A stretch of DNA of 64,000 nt, from NCBI RefSeq assembly GCF_019977755.1, contig NZ_AP025144.1:558001-622000 (forward strand). The letters run 5' to 3'. The notes beneath the pieces were generated by a model. That model was not told the DNA's origin. It did not search any database and saw only the letters and a list, made by a program, of their open reading frames with translations. Origin of the DNA: Vibrio penaeicida. GTDB lineage: Bacteria > Pseudomonadota > Gammaproteobacteria > Enterobacterales > Vibrionaceae. The position numbers and the translations under genes are program-made. Every line of letters starts with the position of its first letter. Within the stretch, counting starts at the first letter, position 1. This document shows, one piece after another, positions 30,583 to 39,191 of this stretch.

Positions 30583-30588
30583 CTTTAT

Positions 30589-30644
30589 ATGGTACCGGTG
30601 GGCGGACTTGAACCGCCACGCCCGAAGGCAACGGATTTTGAATC
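30589..30644 (-). pseudogene. tRNA-Leu(CAA) 3' half, left copy (att of island 1)
   Basis: 56 bases identical to 40961-41016. On the - strand they run from the anticodon stem-loop (GATTCAAAATC) through variable arm and T-arm to an encoded CCA. The 5' half is missing here, so this copy cannot make a tRNA. It is the left attachment-site repeat of island 1. Confidence 0.92.
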
Positions 30645-30737
30645 TCAAAGCAGCAGTTGATTCCGTCATGATATGCTTGTTTAACTTAGACTTCAACCAA
30701 TACCAATTTACGGTGATCTACTCTTGTTTACGTTGAA

Positions 30738-30757
30738 TTACACACAATTTACACACG
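30738..30757. repeat. Paired TTACACAC arm-type sites, island 1 left end
   Basis: TTACACAC occurs at 30738-30745 and 30749-30756, about 95 bases inside the island's left repeat. The second overlaps the stop codon of the AlpA-like gene. The same octamer occurs as a pair at 32155/32167 and next to the right repeat at 40857. I read these as integrase or excisionase arm-binding sites; binding is inferred. Confidence 0.5.
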
Positions 30758-30997
30758 ATTAAGAGACGTTTTTGAGTCTGAATCTTCACTAGTGTCTCGA
30801 GATAATAAACTGTTTTCCCACTCTTCGACTTGCCAAGCAAGGTATCTATTGGGACGCCCCTCTATTACTGGCGCAGGAAAACCCTTGTATTCTCTCCATC
30901 GCCACAATGTCGTAACTGAAAGTGGAGCAAATCTATCTAAAATGTCCTCAGTTGTAAGATATTTTCTAGGTAATATTTTTGGTGAGTTGTTCATCAT
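30749..30997 (-). CDS. AlpA-family transcriptional regulator / excisionase-like
   Basis: 82-residue protein when started at the ATGATG at 30997, which has AGGAG at good spacing upstream; an in-frame ATG at 31060 would add 21 poorly matching residues. It has an AlpA/MerR-like winged helix: PRKYLTTEDILDRF, SVTTLWRWREYKGFP and RPNRYLAWQVEEWEN. AlpA proteins activate or assist integrase-dependent excision of P4-like islands. Location at the island end opposite the integrase fits such a role. Confidence 0.85.
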   Translation of the reverse strand: MMNNSPKILPRKYLTTEDILDRFAPLSVTTLWRWREYKGFPAPVIEGRPNRYLAWQVEEWENSLLSRDTSEDSDSKTSLNRV

Positions 30998-31350
30998 TTT
31001 TGCTCCTAGTTTTGTTTCGGTAAGACAAATTTTGAGCAAAATGAAATAGTGATCAATCATAGAAGTGAGTTGATCACTTTATGTTGTATGAAAGTCCCAA
31101 TTCTTATCTAAGTACGGCTTTTTTGACGTAAACCGGACACTTTTTGCCACTTATCTCTAAGTGATTTGTGAAACAAAACCTGATAAATGTCCGGTAGTAT
31201 ATAAAAACTCTTGAGCCTACAAATTCTAGAGCATTTCACTTTTGAGCATGCGGTGTTTACTTTTGGATCCGAACACCTTCAGTCACACGAATTGAGCTTC
31301 TCTTAACCAAAGTCTACACATCCTAAAACCGTATATGTCATTGGAGTCAA

Positions 31351-31905
31351 TCATAAGCGACTTAACCCGTAATCATTGGTACCAGAGGTATCACTCTCCT
31401 TGCTACGGGTTTTGGCTAAGTATGAAGCTCGCTCCACGAACTTGTAGTATTTAGGGGAGTTTCTGCGTTTAAAAAGGTAATAACAGTTTTTGGGTAAATG
31501 TAATGAGAAGAATTTCTGATGTTCGAAAAATCTAATTAGCAGCTTTGTCAGTCTGCTAGGAGCAACCCGTCTACCATCTACCAACAAGAACCAGTGGTAA
31601 TGCTGATTACCGGATCCAGCCAACTCTCTAACCCACAAGTAACCTACTTCTATATTTTCAAATGTTCTCCTAAGCTCATTTCTGATTTTTGCTCTTAGGG
31701 TGCTAATAACTCCATTGGTTTTGGTATACATGCCAATGTTGATGTCCAACCTTACAGCTAAAACACTACCTGTTTTAGCTATCATTGCGTCTGCTTGTCG
31801 CAGGAGTCCTTTTAGTATTTGAGGGTACCAACCTAGGTTTCCATTAGGGATTGGAATTATTAGTCCTTTGTACTTCAAGTAAGATTTGTGACTGATACTT
31901 TTCAC
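31351..31905 (-). CDS. Inovirus Gp2-like (YagK/YfjJ C-terminal domain) protein
   Basis: 184-residue protein resembling the inovirus-type Gp2/YagK-YfjJ family common on P4-like islands. Visible features: AVRLDINIGMYT near residue 50, a central EVGYLWVRELAGSGNQHYHWF segment with His residues like a HUH-type replication fold (HYHWFLLVDG), and a C-terminal FVERASYLAK. Function in islands is not settled; a rolling-circle-replication-like role is plausible. The gaps on either side are about 300 bases. Confidence 0.7.
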   Translation of the reverse strand: MKSISHKSYLKYKGLIIPIPNGNLGWYPQILKGLLRQADAMIAKTGSVLAVRLDINIGMYTKTNGVISTLRAKIRNELRRTFENIEVGYLWVRELAGSGNQHYHWFLLVDGRRVAPSRLTKLLIRFFEHQKFFSLHLPKNCYYLFKRRNSPKYYKFVERASYLAKTRSKESDTSGTNDYGLSRL

Positions 31906-32215
31906 ATTGCCTTCAAACTAGGGCTAGCCTAGATAGATAATATTTAAACCTTTCGTAACTTGGTGTTTTTTAGGTCGTATTCAATCGGTACATCTGTCTT
32001 TCAACATAATGACTTCAGGTGGACTTGTACTGAATACTTCGCATTCATCATTTTAGTTATCTCTGACAAAAGTGGGATGTTTAGAACCGTCTTAGGTCGA
32101 TCAACTTAAAATAAAGCCACCAACTAGGTGCTGGTGGCAACCTTAAACTACTTTTTACACACAAGATTACACACGAAATGTCATGCTTCTCTATGCTACA
32201 AGGGCTGACAAGAGA
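31906..32215. other. Intergenic stretch in island 1
   Basis: I see no convincing gene. The segment holds a stem GCCACCA...TGGTGGC (32116-32138) without a T-run and a pair of TTACACAC sites (32155-32162 and 32167-32174) that duplicate the pair at the island's left end. Confidence 0.5.
32155..32174. repeat. Internal paired TTACACAC sites, island 1
   Basis: Two TTACACAC octamers 12 bases apart, almost the same arrangement as at 30738/30749. No copy of the GATTTTGAATC core lies beside them, so they do not mark a present attachment site; they may be leftovers of an older island end or extra recombinase-binding sites. Confidence 0.45.
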
Positions 32216-32449
32216 TTATTTATCCGTTACTCCATTCTGTTCAGGTAGTTCCCCATTCATCCACATAGCAAACAAGCTAAGGTTGATGTAACCCTTCTTA
32301 CCAACAATCCTATAGCACTTAGCTAACCCATGATGTTCTCTTCGCTTCCAGATAAGATGTTTTAGTTGCGGTAAAGAGAACTGCTTATAGCGCCTAGCTA
32401 ATTCAATCACTGTCACCCAGTTATTTAAGTCTAATTCTTTCTTTGTCAT
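32216..32449 (-). CDS. Small HTH-like DNA-binding protein of unknown role
   Basis: 77 residues, basic, with the pattern WVTVIELARRYKQFSLPQLKHLIWKR followed by a beta-rich YRIVGKKGYINLSLFAMWMNG, which resembles small winged-helix excisionases or regulators. A GGAGGAACG stretch precedes the ATG, a strong ribosome site. I do not recognise a named family. It sits beside the internal TTACACAC pair as the AlpA-like gene sits beside the terminal pair. Confidence 0.6.
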   Translation of the reverse strand: MTKKELDLNNWVTVIELARRYKQFSLPQLKHLIWKRREHHGLAKCYRIVGKKGYINLSLFAMWMNGELPEQNGVTDK

Positions 32450-32725
32450 TCGTTCCTCCAGTTAAAATCAACGGTCAACAAAATCGTCCTATCTCTCTCA
32501 CGAGTGCGGTTGTTTCCGGTAAAAGAAGATTAACGGGCTGACGGAAGAAGCGTTACGAAGACGGGATCTTTTCCCAATTGCAGACAATAAAAGAGGGTTT
32601 TATGCAACTGATTTCAAAGTTTCCTTTAAAGTGCTTTGACTTCTCTATACATGATGACATAGACTTCGCCTGATTTTTTCGGTCAGAATTCAACCGCACA
32701 GAAAACCTCCAAAGAACCCTAACCT

Positions 32726-33505
32726 ATGTTTGATACAAGTCGTCTAGAGCTATTGATTCAATATGCCTTACTCCGAGCAGGAGAAGAGGACGATTTTAGC
32801 AGTCGAAATTTAGGCCCCATACACATAATCAAATATGTTTATTTAGCTGACCTCTATTACGCTGAGAAACATGGCGAGACATTTACAAAAATAGATTGGC
32901 AGTTTTATAACTTCGGACCTTGGTCAAACAATGTTTATTCATCAATCGATAGCTCTTTAGCCAAGATTATGGCTAGAAAAGAATGCTTGGAAAGCATATA
33001 CAGTGATGAGGATTGTGTACGTTGGAACTTACAAGATAGTGATAGGCTGAGGCTTATTTCAAGAGAAGTTCCTGCCACCATAACAGCTCGACTTAAACGG
33101 GATATTCATACATTCACCAATGATACGAAAGCACTATTAGATTTTGTTTATAAGACCCCTCCCATGCTTGAGGGCACTCCTAAAAAGTCGTTAGTATTTC
33201 GAGTAAAACCGAGTAGAAGTCAAGAAGAACAACCTTCTAAGCGAATTGATACACTCTCAAAACGAAAACAAAAAGATTTTAAGAGTAAGCTATTGGCACT
33301 AAAGGCCAGCAATCAAAACCGGAAGCTAAGAATGGAACTAGTAAATCCAGTGATCAACCCTCGCCGAGACGAAGTTTATTCACATGGTATTGAGTGGTTG
33401 GAAACTTTAAGTGGAGAAAAGGATAGCATGGACGAAGAAGTTGTCGTGGAGTTCTCAAATGAAATTTGGGGTTCTGACGTGAGGAAAGACTATGACTTTT
33501 CCTGA
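32726..33505 (+). CDS. Panacea-domain (SocA-like) antitoxin
   Basis: 259-residue protein whose first half matches the Panacea/SocA (DUF4065) pattern: IHIIKYVYLADLYYAEKHG near residue 32 and IDWQFYNFGPWSNNVYSSID near residue 55. Panacea proteins neutralise diverse toxins in two-gene modules. The second half (residues 150-259) is charged and unlike the core domain. Its stop overlaps the start of the downstream toxin-like gene (ATGA-type coupling: ATG at 33492 inside the last codons), as in antitoxin-toxin operons. The gene is intact although the partner is broken. Confidence 0.75.
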   Translation: MFDTSRLELLIQYALLRAGEEDDFSSRNLGPIHIIKYVYLADLYYAEKHGETFTKIDWQFYNFGPWSNNVYSSIDSSLAKIMARKECLESIYSDEDCVRWNLQDSDRLRLISREVPATITARLKRDIHTFTNDTKALLDFVYKTPPMLEGTPKKSLVFRVKPSRSQEEQPSKRIDTLSKRKQKDFKSKLLALKASNQNRKLRMELVNPVINPRRDEVYSHGIEWLETLSGEKDSMDEEVVVEFSNEIWGSDVRKDYDFS

Positions 33506-33638
33506 AGATTGCTTACAAAGTGTCATAGGTTCTGAGCGCTGGTGGGAAAAGGCAACTAACCCTTCAACAGTTCAACGTGGTGACTTAATTTATGCATTTT
33601 TGCCGCACTGATCTGCTCCAGCAAGACTGGACACTTCA

Positions 33639-34492
33639 TTAAGCGACATTTTGCTGTTCAAAGTTAACTGGGCTTAGATACCCAAGAGCACTGTGCCTTC
33701 TCATCCGATTATAATCAACCTCAATGTACTCGAAGACCGTTTGGCGCATCTCATTTCTTGTCATGATCGGTTCGTATTGGATCGCCTCGACTTTCATAGA
33801 ATGGAAGAAGCTCTCAACACACGCATTATCCCAACAGTTTCCTTTTCTACTCATACTTTGTTTTAGGTTATAAGCACTTATTATGTCCCTATAGTCTTTT
33901 GAGCAATACTGGCTACCTCGATCACTATGGACAGTAACATGCTCAGGGAACCCTCGACGGAACAGAGCCATTGATAATGCATCGCAGACCAGAGTTGCCG
34001 TCATCCTCGTATCCATTGACCAACCGATCACTTGTCGTGAGTAAAGGTCGATGATGACAGCCAGATACAACCAGCCTTCGCTCGTGGCAAGATACGTGAT
34101 ATCTCCCGCCCATTTTTGATTCGGAGCCGTTGCGTTAAAGTCTTGAGCTAGCAAGTTCGGCGCTACGGGCATCTTATGCTTGCTATCCGTCGTACATTTA
34201 AACTTGCGTGCCGCTTTCGGCGTTAAATCCTGACGCTTCATACTGGCGGCAATGGTTTTAACATTACGGCTATCCCCATTCTCAGCTAGCTCTTTCTGGA
34301 TGCGCCTTGAGCCATCACGCCCCTTACTATTGTCAAAAGCTTTTTTGACTTTTTCATCAAGCTTTTGGCGTATTGCCTCACGCTGGATGTAGCCTTGTGG
34401 CGATGCTTAATCCAGTAATAGAACCCACTTCGTGAAACTTCGAACACCTTAGCCATGCGGACCACATTGAAACACAGAAGGTGTTCTAGCAT
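33639..34492 (-). pseudogene. IS3-family transposase orfB, frameshifted
   Basis: Compared with the intact copy (35491-36342), two extra bases at 34392-34393 shift the frame after KHRHK, about 35 codons from the start. The downstream part still encodes the rve integrase core with the DDE residues (WAGDITYLA, HSDRGSQY, NACVESF). This copy should not transpose on its own but could be moved by copy B. Confidence 0.9.
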
Positions 34493-34506
34493 AAATTCAT
34501 AGCAAT

Positions 34507-34794
34507 CTACTTTAGATTTTTCGCGAAGTAGGTGGCGGCCTTTTTTACGATATCTAGCTCTTCAGCTTGCTCAGCCAATTGCCTTTTGAGCTTGGCGACT
34601 TCGGCAGCGAGATCTCTTTCACGCTGACTGGTACTGGTGTCTTTTTTAATTGCCTTACGCCAACCGTAGATCTGGGATTCATGCAACCCGAGCTGCCTCG
34701 CTGCCGCAGCAACTCCCACTTTCTCTGATAGCTTCAAAGCTTCTGCCTTAAATTCAGGGGAATGTTTAATTCTAGTTTTTTTGTTAGTTGTCAT
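34507..34794 (-). CDS. IS3-family transposase orfA (copy A)
   Basis: 95-residue helix-turn-helix protein with a C-terminal leucine-zipper-like coiled coil, identical to orfA of copy B. The A-AAA-AAG slippery heptamer on the - strand is at 34546-34540 and would normally give the OrfAB fusion. Confidence 0.92.
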   Translation of the reverse strand: MTTNKKTRIKHSPEFKAEALKLSEKVGVAAAARQLGLHESQIYGWRKAIKKDTSTSQRERDLAAEVAKLKRQLAEQAEELDIVKKAATYFAKNLK

Positions 34795-35188
34795 TGTTCA
34801 CCTCGTTAGTGATTGTACTCACTTAACTTGGTGTCCAAAACTGCTGGGGCGGATCACACGTTGATCAGGTTCCATACGCTTTCTACCCAGTCGGCAGAGA
34901 AATTCCTACCGAACACTCTCGTGCATTAGTAAAAGTTGAGCCAATCAACATAAATGCCAAGCTTCATCAAGTTGATTTACCTGTTGCCGCAATGCCAAGG
35001 TTTGAGCATGAAGTCTGGGGCGCTTATAGAGCCAAACGACGCCCTTGTATTGTCTTAAGTGTTGAGTCCTCATTAGTCGACAAGTCTCTGACAAGAGGAA
35101 AAGCTAATCACTCAACATCACCTACATGATCCGCCCCAACAGTTTTGGACACCAAGTTAAGTGAGTACAATCACTAACGAGGTGAACA

Positions 35189-35476
35189 ATGACAACTAAC
35201 AAAAAAACTAGAATTAAACATTCCCCTGAATTTAAGGCAGAAGCTTTGAAGCTATCAGAGAAAGTGGGAGTTGCTGCGGCAGCGAGGCAGCTCGGGTTGC
35301 ATGAATCCCAGATCTACGGTTGGCGTAAGGCAATTAAAAAAGACACCAGTACCAGTCAGCGTGAAAGAGATCTCGCTGCCGAAGTCGCCAAGCTCAAAAG
35401 GCAATTGGCTGAGCAAGCTGAAGAGCTAGATATCGTAAAAAAGGCCGCCACCTACTTCGCGAAAAATCTAAAGTAG
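35189..35476 (+). CDS. IS3-family transposase orfA (copy B)
   Basis: 95 residues. An N-terminal HTH (EFKAEALKLSEKVGVAAAAR, then LGLHESQIYGWRKAI) binds the IS ends; a coiled coil follows. A slippery heptamer AAAAAAG at 35437-35443, in the A-AAA-AAG phase, allows a -1 ribosomal frameshift into orfB. Confidence 0.93.
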   Translation: MTTNKKTRIKHSPEFKAEALKLSEKVGVAAAARQLGLHESQIYGWRKAIKKDTSTSQRERDLAAEVAKLKRQLAEQAEELDIVKKAATYFAKNLK

Positions 35477-35490
35477 ATTGCTATGAATTT

Positions 35491-36342
35491 ATGCTAGAAC
35501 ACCTTCTGTGTTTCAATGTGGTCCGCATGGCTAAGGTGTTCGAAGTTTCACGAAGTGGGTTCTATTACTGGATTAAGCATCGCCACAAGTACATCCAGCG
35601 TGAGGCAATACGCCAAAAGCTTGATGAAAAAGTCAAAAAAGCTTTTGACAATAGTAAGGGGCGTGATGGCTCAAGGCGCATCCAGAAAGAGCTAGCTGAG
35701 AATGGGGATAGCCGTAATGTTAAAACCATTGCCGCCAGTATGAAGCGTCAGGATTTAACGCCGAAAGCGGCACGCAAGTTTAAATGTACGACGGATAGCA
35801 AGCATAAGATGCCCGTAGCGCCGAACTTGCTAGCTCAAGACTTTAACGCAACGGCTCCGAATCAAAAATGGGCGGGAGATATCACGTATCTTGCCACGAG
35901 CGAAGGCTGGTTGTATCTGGCTGTCATCATCGACCTTTACTCACGACAAGTGATCGGTTGGTCAATGGATACGAGGATGACGGCAACTCTGGTCTGCGAT
36001 GCATTATCAATGGCTCTGTTCCGTCGAGGGTTCCCTGAGCATGTTACTGTCCATAGTGATCGAGGTAGCCAGTATTGCTCAAAAGACTATAGGGACATAA
36101 TAAGTGCTTATAACCTAAAACAAAGTATGAGTAGAAAAGGAAACTGTTGGGATAATGCGTGTGTTGAGAGCTTCTTCCATTCTATGAAAGTCGAGGCGAT
36201 CCAATACGAACCGATCATGACAAGAAATGAGATGCGCCAAACGGTCTTCGAGTACATTGAGGTTGATTATAATCGGATGAGAAGGCACAGTGCTCTTGGG
36301 TATCTAAGCCCAGTTAACTTTGAACAGCAAAATGTCGCTTAA
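35491..36342 (+). CDS. IS3-family transposase orfB (copy B)
   Basis: 283 residues from the internal ATG; the real product is probably the OrfAB fusion made by -1 frameshifting at 35437-35443, since the orfB frame is open upstream through REKSKVDCYEF. HTH_21-like region, then rve integrase core with DDE residues in WAGDITYL, VHSDRGSQY and NACVESFF. IS3 family, IS3-like group; the exact IS name is not assigned. Confidence 0.93.
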   Translation: MLEHLLCFNVVRMAKVFEVSRSGFYYWIKHRHKYIQREAIRQKLDEKVKKAFDNSKGRDGSRRIQKELAENGDSRNVKTIAASMKRQDLTPKAARKFKCTTDSKHKMPVAPNLLAQDFNATAPNQKWAGDITYLATSEGWLYLAVIIDLYSRQVIGWSMDTRMTATLVCDALSMALFRRGFPEHVTVHSDRGSQYCSKDYRDIISAYNLKQSMSRKGNCWDNACVESFFHSMKVEAIQYEPIMTRNEMRQTVFEYIEVDYNRMRRHSALGYLSPVNFEQQNVA

Positions 36343-36701
36343 TGAAGTGTCCAGTCTTGCTGGAGCAGATCAACATACATAGTTGCACCATATTATGGTG
36401 TAAACACGGGCAAACGTTCTGGTTACACGAACTTATTTACTGAACGAGTTAGACATTGTGAATATTCGCAATTTCACTGGGATATGCTCCCGATTTCGGG
36501 AGCTACAGAATCAATATTACGTCTGGATCACCTGATGCCCATAGGTAATCACTACAAGTCTTACAAACATACTGGGTATAGGCTATCTAAAGAAGCTCTA
36601 GAAGTTATTGATGACCTACTAGTGTGGAACCTCAAAGGCGGTGTTCCACCAGACAGTATTATTATTACTTACAGAGAAATTATCGAAGATTGCTTCGTTG
36701 C

Positions 36702-37694
36702 TTAAAAAAGATGGTTATTTTCCCCTGAAGGTACTTCTTTTTCGTTAAAAGTGATATTACGAATTACATTACTAACTTCCTTCAAGTGCTCCCTATTTGG
36801 CAAAGGGAGCACCATATCTAATCTATCTTTAGAAACTTTTAGTAAGGACAGCTTCTCAGATGTATCACCATATAGAAGTACCATATTCGCAGCAATTTTC
36901 TCCTCTCTAAACTCCACATCTCTATTAGATTGACCAACTACAAGTAAGTAGCGACCATAATTTAGAATTGCTCTTGAGGCATGCAGACTACCGCCGGTCA
37001 GATCTGATTGAACTAAAACAACAGCTTTCGCCAAAGCAGCTTGAATCCGATCCCTCTCCACAAAGTTTGAGCGGCCGACATAAGAATTGTAACTATACTC
37101 ACTGACTAACAACCCACCTTTATCTGTAATATCACTAGCTAGCCTTTTGTTTTGAGCCGGATAAATTTTTTCCAGACCATGAGCTAACACAGCTATAGTT
37201 TTGCCTCTTGCCTCTAAACAAGATTCATGAGCAACAGTATCAATTCCTTTTGCTAAACCACTAGTCACACACCAGTTATTCTCAGAAAACCACTGGGTGA
37301 TTCTTTGAGCAATAGCCACCCCATGTTCTGTTGGAGATCTAGTCCCAATAATAGTAATTGAGTCAGATTTCAATATGCGCAGATCCCCTGCACAAAAAAG
37401 TATTGGTGGAGCATCGGGCAATTTTTTTAAGGAATCAGGGTATTGTTCATCGAGTCTACAGATAATCTTATGCCCCAATGACTCAGCTATCTTGATTTGC
37501 CCCGCCGCAAGTTCAAACGCTTGCTCCAACTGCTCTTTAGAAAACTTATCCGCCCCTATCTTACCTGCCGCAAAAGCCTCATCTACCGAAGTTCGAGATA
37601 ATTGAGCTGATATTGCTATATCATTCAAATACTTTCTTCCAACTCCTTTGAGGTATCTATACGCAAGTAGAGACTTAGCACTCTCGGATATCAT
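36702..37694 (-). CDS. shosA: ShosA-like DprA/SMF-domain protein
   Basis: 330 residues from the ATG at 37694, which overlaps the stop of the preceding gene as ATGA; an in-frame upstream ATG at 37724 is less likely. It has a DprA/SMF Rossmann (SLOG-type) domain: TIIGTRSPTEHG, SGLAKGIDTVAHE, KTIAVLAHGLEKIYPAQN, GLLVSEY and LTGGSLHASRAILNYGR. Coupling to a phosphoribosyltransferase gene, not to a chromosomal dprA context, points to the ShosTA toxin-antitoxin/antiphage system, in which the DprA-like protein is the antitoxin. The house-keeping dprA is a different gene, so this is not the competence protein. Confidence 0.8.
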   Translation of the reverse strand: MISESAKSLLAYRYLKGVGRKYLNDIAISAQLSRTSVDEAFAAGKIGADKFSKEQLEQAFELAAGQIKIAESLGHKIICRLDEQYPDSLKKLPDAPPILFCAGDLRILKSDSITIIGTRSPTEHGVAIAQRITQWFSENNWCVTSGLAKGIDTVAHESCLEARGKTIAVLAHGLEKIYPAQNKRLASDITDKGGLLVSEYSYNSYVGRSNFVERDRIQAALAKAVVLVQSDLTGGSLHASRAILNYGRYLLVVGQSNRDVEFREEKIAANMVLLYGDTSEKLSLLKVSKDRLDMVLPLPNREHLKEVSNVIRNITFNEKEVPSGENNHLF

Positions 37695-39154
37695 ACTTCT
37701 TCCAAATTCTCCGTATGTGTACATTGAGGTTTTTTAAAATAGCCTTTACACCCTAAAAAGTTAGTTTTGTCACTGTTACGCTGCTGTGTATACATCCCTT
37801 CTCCGCAACGTGGACAATCTTTAATAATAATTGACTCTACATGAGTACATTTATCGAACAACTCGAAAAAACCTGTACAGCCATAAAAATGTATCCCTGT
37901 TTTCTTATTTGTTCTAACTTGCATTAGTCTTGCGCACTTTGGACATTCGATAGCCTCTTCTCTCACACTCACTGTTTTTGCTAGACATGCTCCAAAAGTG
38001 TATGCAGCACCGGCATTTTCTAAAAGGCAGAATGCATGATTAAACGTAGCCCCAGTGGTAATTACGTCATCAAGTACCAATACTGTTTTTCCTTTAATAT
38101 CATCCAGATACTTTTCTTTGATGTGCAAGTTCATCATTAACTCAGCAGATCGATTATCCACTCCCCCGAGTGTTTTGAGACTTTTCGCTCCAGATGAAAA
38201 TTCAAACAAGTCAGGAATAAACTCCGAACGACCTTCGCAAGAGCTTTTAACTTTTCCAAGCATGTTCTCTAAACGTTTGTTTTTACCCTTCTTCGCTGGA
38301 ATTACTGTAACAATATCAAACTCTGCATTCGCATCCTCAAAGACATACTGTGGCAATCTGAATACTACTCTTGACATCAAATCAACGAAGTAGCCCGGTA
38401 TAACATAGCTCTCCGCTAACTCTTTCGCATAAATATCTTTTGATAGCTGGTGGTTCTCATGAAGTTGTGCTGTGAGCGTAGAGTTCTGGCTGAAATAACG
38501 CCCAAAAGCGACAAGCTTAATGTCTTCACGGTTTAATGGAACCAATTCGCCTTTAGTATTTAGAGGAATAAAGTTGAGTTGTTTTTTATAAAAATCGAAT
38601 GACCTTTCTTTAGCAGTTCTATCTGCAATCAAAGCCAACTCTTCGATACTTTCTATATTGTCCACAAGGTATTGTGACTTGGTAATTGTAGCTGGTATCT
38701 GAGCAATGGGAGTTCTTTTGGCCCATGCTGGAGCTACTGGCATTATCTTTGCCTTATAAGCGGCAATAAAATCAGTTTCTGCATCGCCCACATAGATAAC
38801 ATGGTCGTCTTCACATACACCTAATTTTTCCATTGCCAACTTAATGCCTATAGGAGATGGCTTGATTCCACCAGCTCCAACATCGTCGTAGCAGACAAGA
38901 GCATCAAATAAATCTATGTCATGGAAAGCCAATACCTTTTCTGCATACCACTTAGGCGAATTCGTCACTAAACCTAGTGGGATACCTGCTTCTTTCAAAT
39001 CTCTCAACATCTTGGAAACAGGCTCATAAATCTTTGTCTTGTATAAATTTGCATCTAAACCAGCTACGTCTTTAGTTCGACGGAACTCCTCAACTTTCGA
39101 AGTACCAACTAATGTGTCATCAAGATCGAAAATAATCGCATCAACCTTAGCCAT
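37691..39154 (-). CDS. shosT: ShosT-like HAD-phosphoribosyltransferase protein
   Basis: 487 residues with three parts. Residues 1-170 are a HAD hydrolase (DLDDT nucleophile motif, VTNS, KPSP and GDAETD motifs). Residues about 225-400 are a type I phosphoribosyltransferase with PRPP loop VLVLDDVITTGAT. The C-terminus has two topoisomerase-type C4 zinc ribbons (CPKC...GC, CPRC...GC). PRTase plus DprA pairs are the hallmark of ShosTA, where the PRTase is the toxin. The HAD domain may act on the nucleotide product; this is inference. An own promoter appears to lie at 39192-39218. Confidence 0.8.
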   Translation of the reverse strand: MAKVDAIIFDLDDTLVGTSKVEEFRRTKDVAGLDANLYKTKIYEPVSKMLRDLKEAGIPLGLVTNSPKWYAEKVLAFHDIDLFDALVCYDDVGAGGIKPSPIGIKLAMEKLGVCEDDHVIYVGDAETDFIAAYKAKIMPVAPAWAKRTPIAQIPATITKSQYLVDNIESIEELALIADRTAKERSFDFYKKQLNFIPLNTKGELVPLNREDIKLVAFGRYFSQNSTLTAQLHENHQLSKDIYAKELAESYVIPGYFVDLMSRVVFRLPQYVFEDANAEFDIVTVIPAKKGKNKRLENMLGKVKSSCEGRSEFIPDLFEFSSGAKSLKTLGGVDNRSAELMMNLHIKEKYLDDIKGKTVLVLDDVITTGATFNHAFCLLENAGAAYTFGACLAKTVSVREEAIECPKCARLMQVRTNKKTGIHFYGCTGFFELFDKCTHVESIIIKDCPRCGEGMYTQQRNSDKTNFLGCKGYFKKPQCTHTENLEEV

Positions 39155-39191
39155 ACGCTTAACCTTAAATTACTTATGGAAATGTCGAGAG

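Larger units (their letters stand above)
33609..34856 (-). mobile_element. IS3-family insertion sequence, copy A (frameshifted)
   Basis: 1248 bp ending in imperfect inverted repeats TGATCTGCTCCAGCA / TGATCCGCCCCAGCA, flanked by a 3-base duplication CAC. It is in - orientation and nearly identical to copy B, but carries two extra bases at 34392-34393 that break orfB. Confidence 0.93.
35127..36372 (+). mobile_element. IS3-family insertion sequence, copy B (intact)
   Basis: 1246 bp with the same terminal inverted repeats as copy A and a 3-base target duplication ACA. Both orfs are intact and it lies in opposite orientation to copy A, 270 bases away, inside the same toxin-like gene. Confidence 0.94.
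33492..36705 (+). pseudogene. PemK/MazF-like toxin gene split by two IS insertions
   Basis: Three pieces, 33492-33608, 34860-35126 and 36376-36705, join into one perfect 237-codon frame when both IS copies and one copy of each 3-base target duplication are removed. The joined product has VQRGDLIYAFLPH near residue 28, then AKRRPCIVLSVE near residue 95, TYIVAPYYGV near residue 122 and LRLDHLMPIG near residue 177, a pattern like the PemK/MazF beta-barrel ribonucleases. It starts inside the end of the Panacea antitoxin gene. The frame has no other damage, so the insertions look recent. It ends 4 bases into the convergent DprA-like gene. Confidence 0.8.

Noticed and set aside
30478..30660. 60-residue + strand frame ending in GGLEPPRPKATDFES
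   Set aside because: It is the antisense reading of the tRNA-Leu 3' half and its repeats, a well-known false protein prediction.
32520..32640. Open stretch reading TEEALRRRDLFPIADNKRGF
   Set aside because: About 38 codons with no start codon and an upstream stop; it may be a gene remnant but cannot be supported.
33609..36372. Composite transposon made of the two IS copies
   Set aside because: Each IS has its own target duplication (CAC, ACA) and the 270 bases between them are the middle of the toxin gene, so these are two separate insertions.
36702..37724. Chromosomal competence gene dprA
   Set aside because: It is on an island and coupled to a phosphoribosyltransferase gene, unlike house-keeping dprA, which lies in another context.
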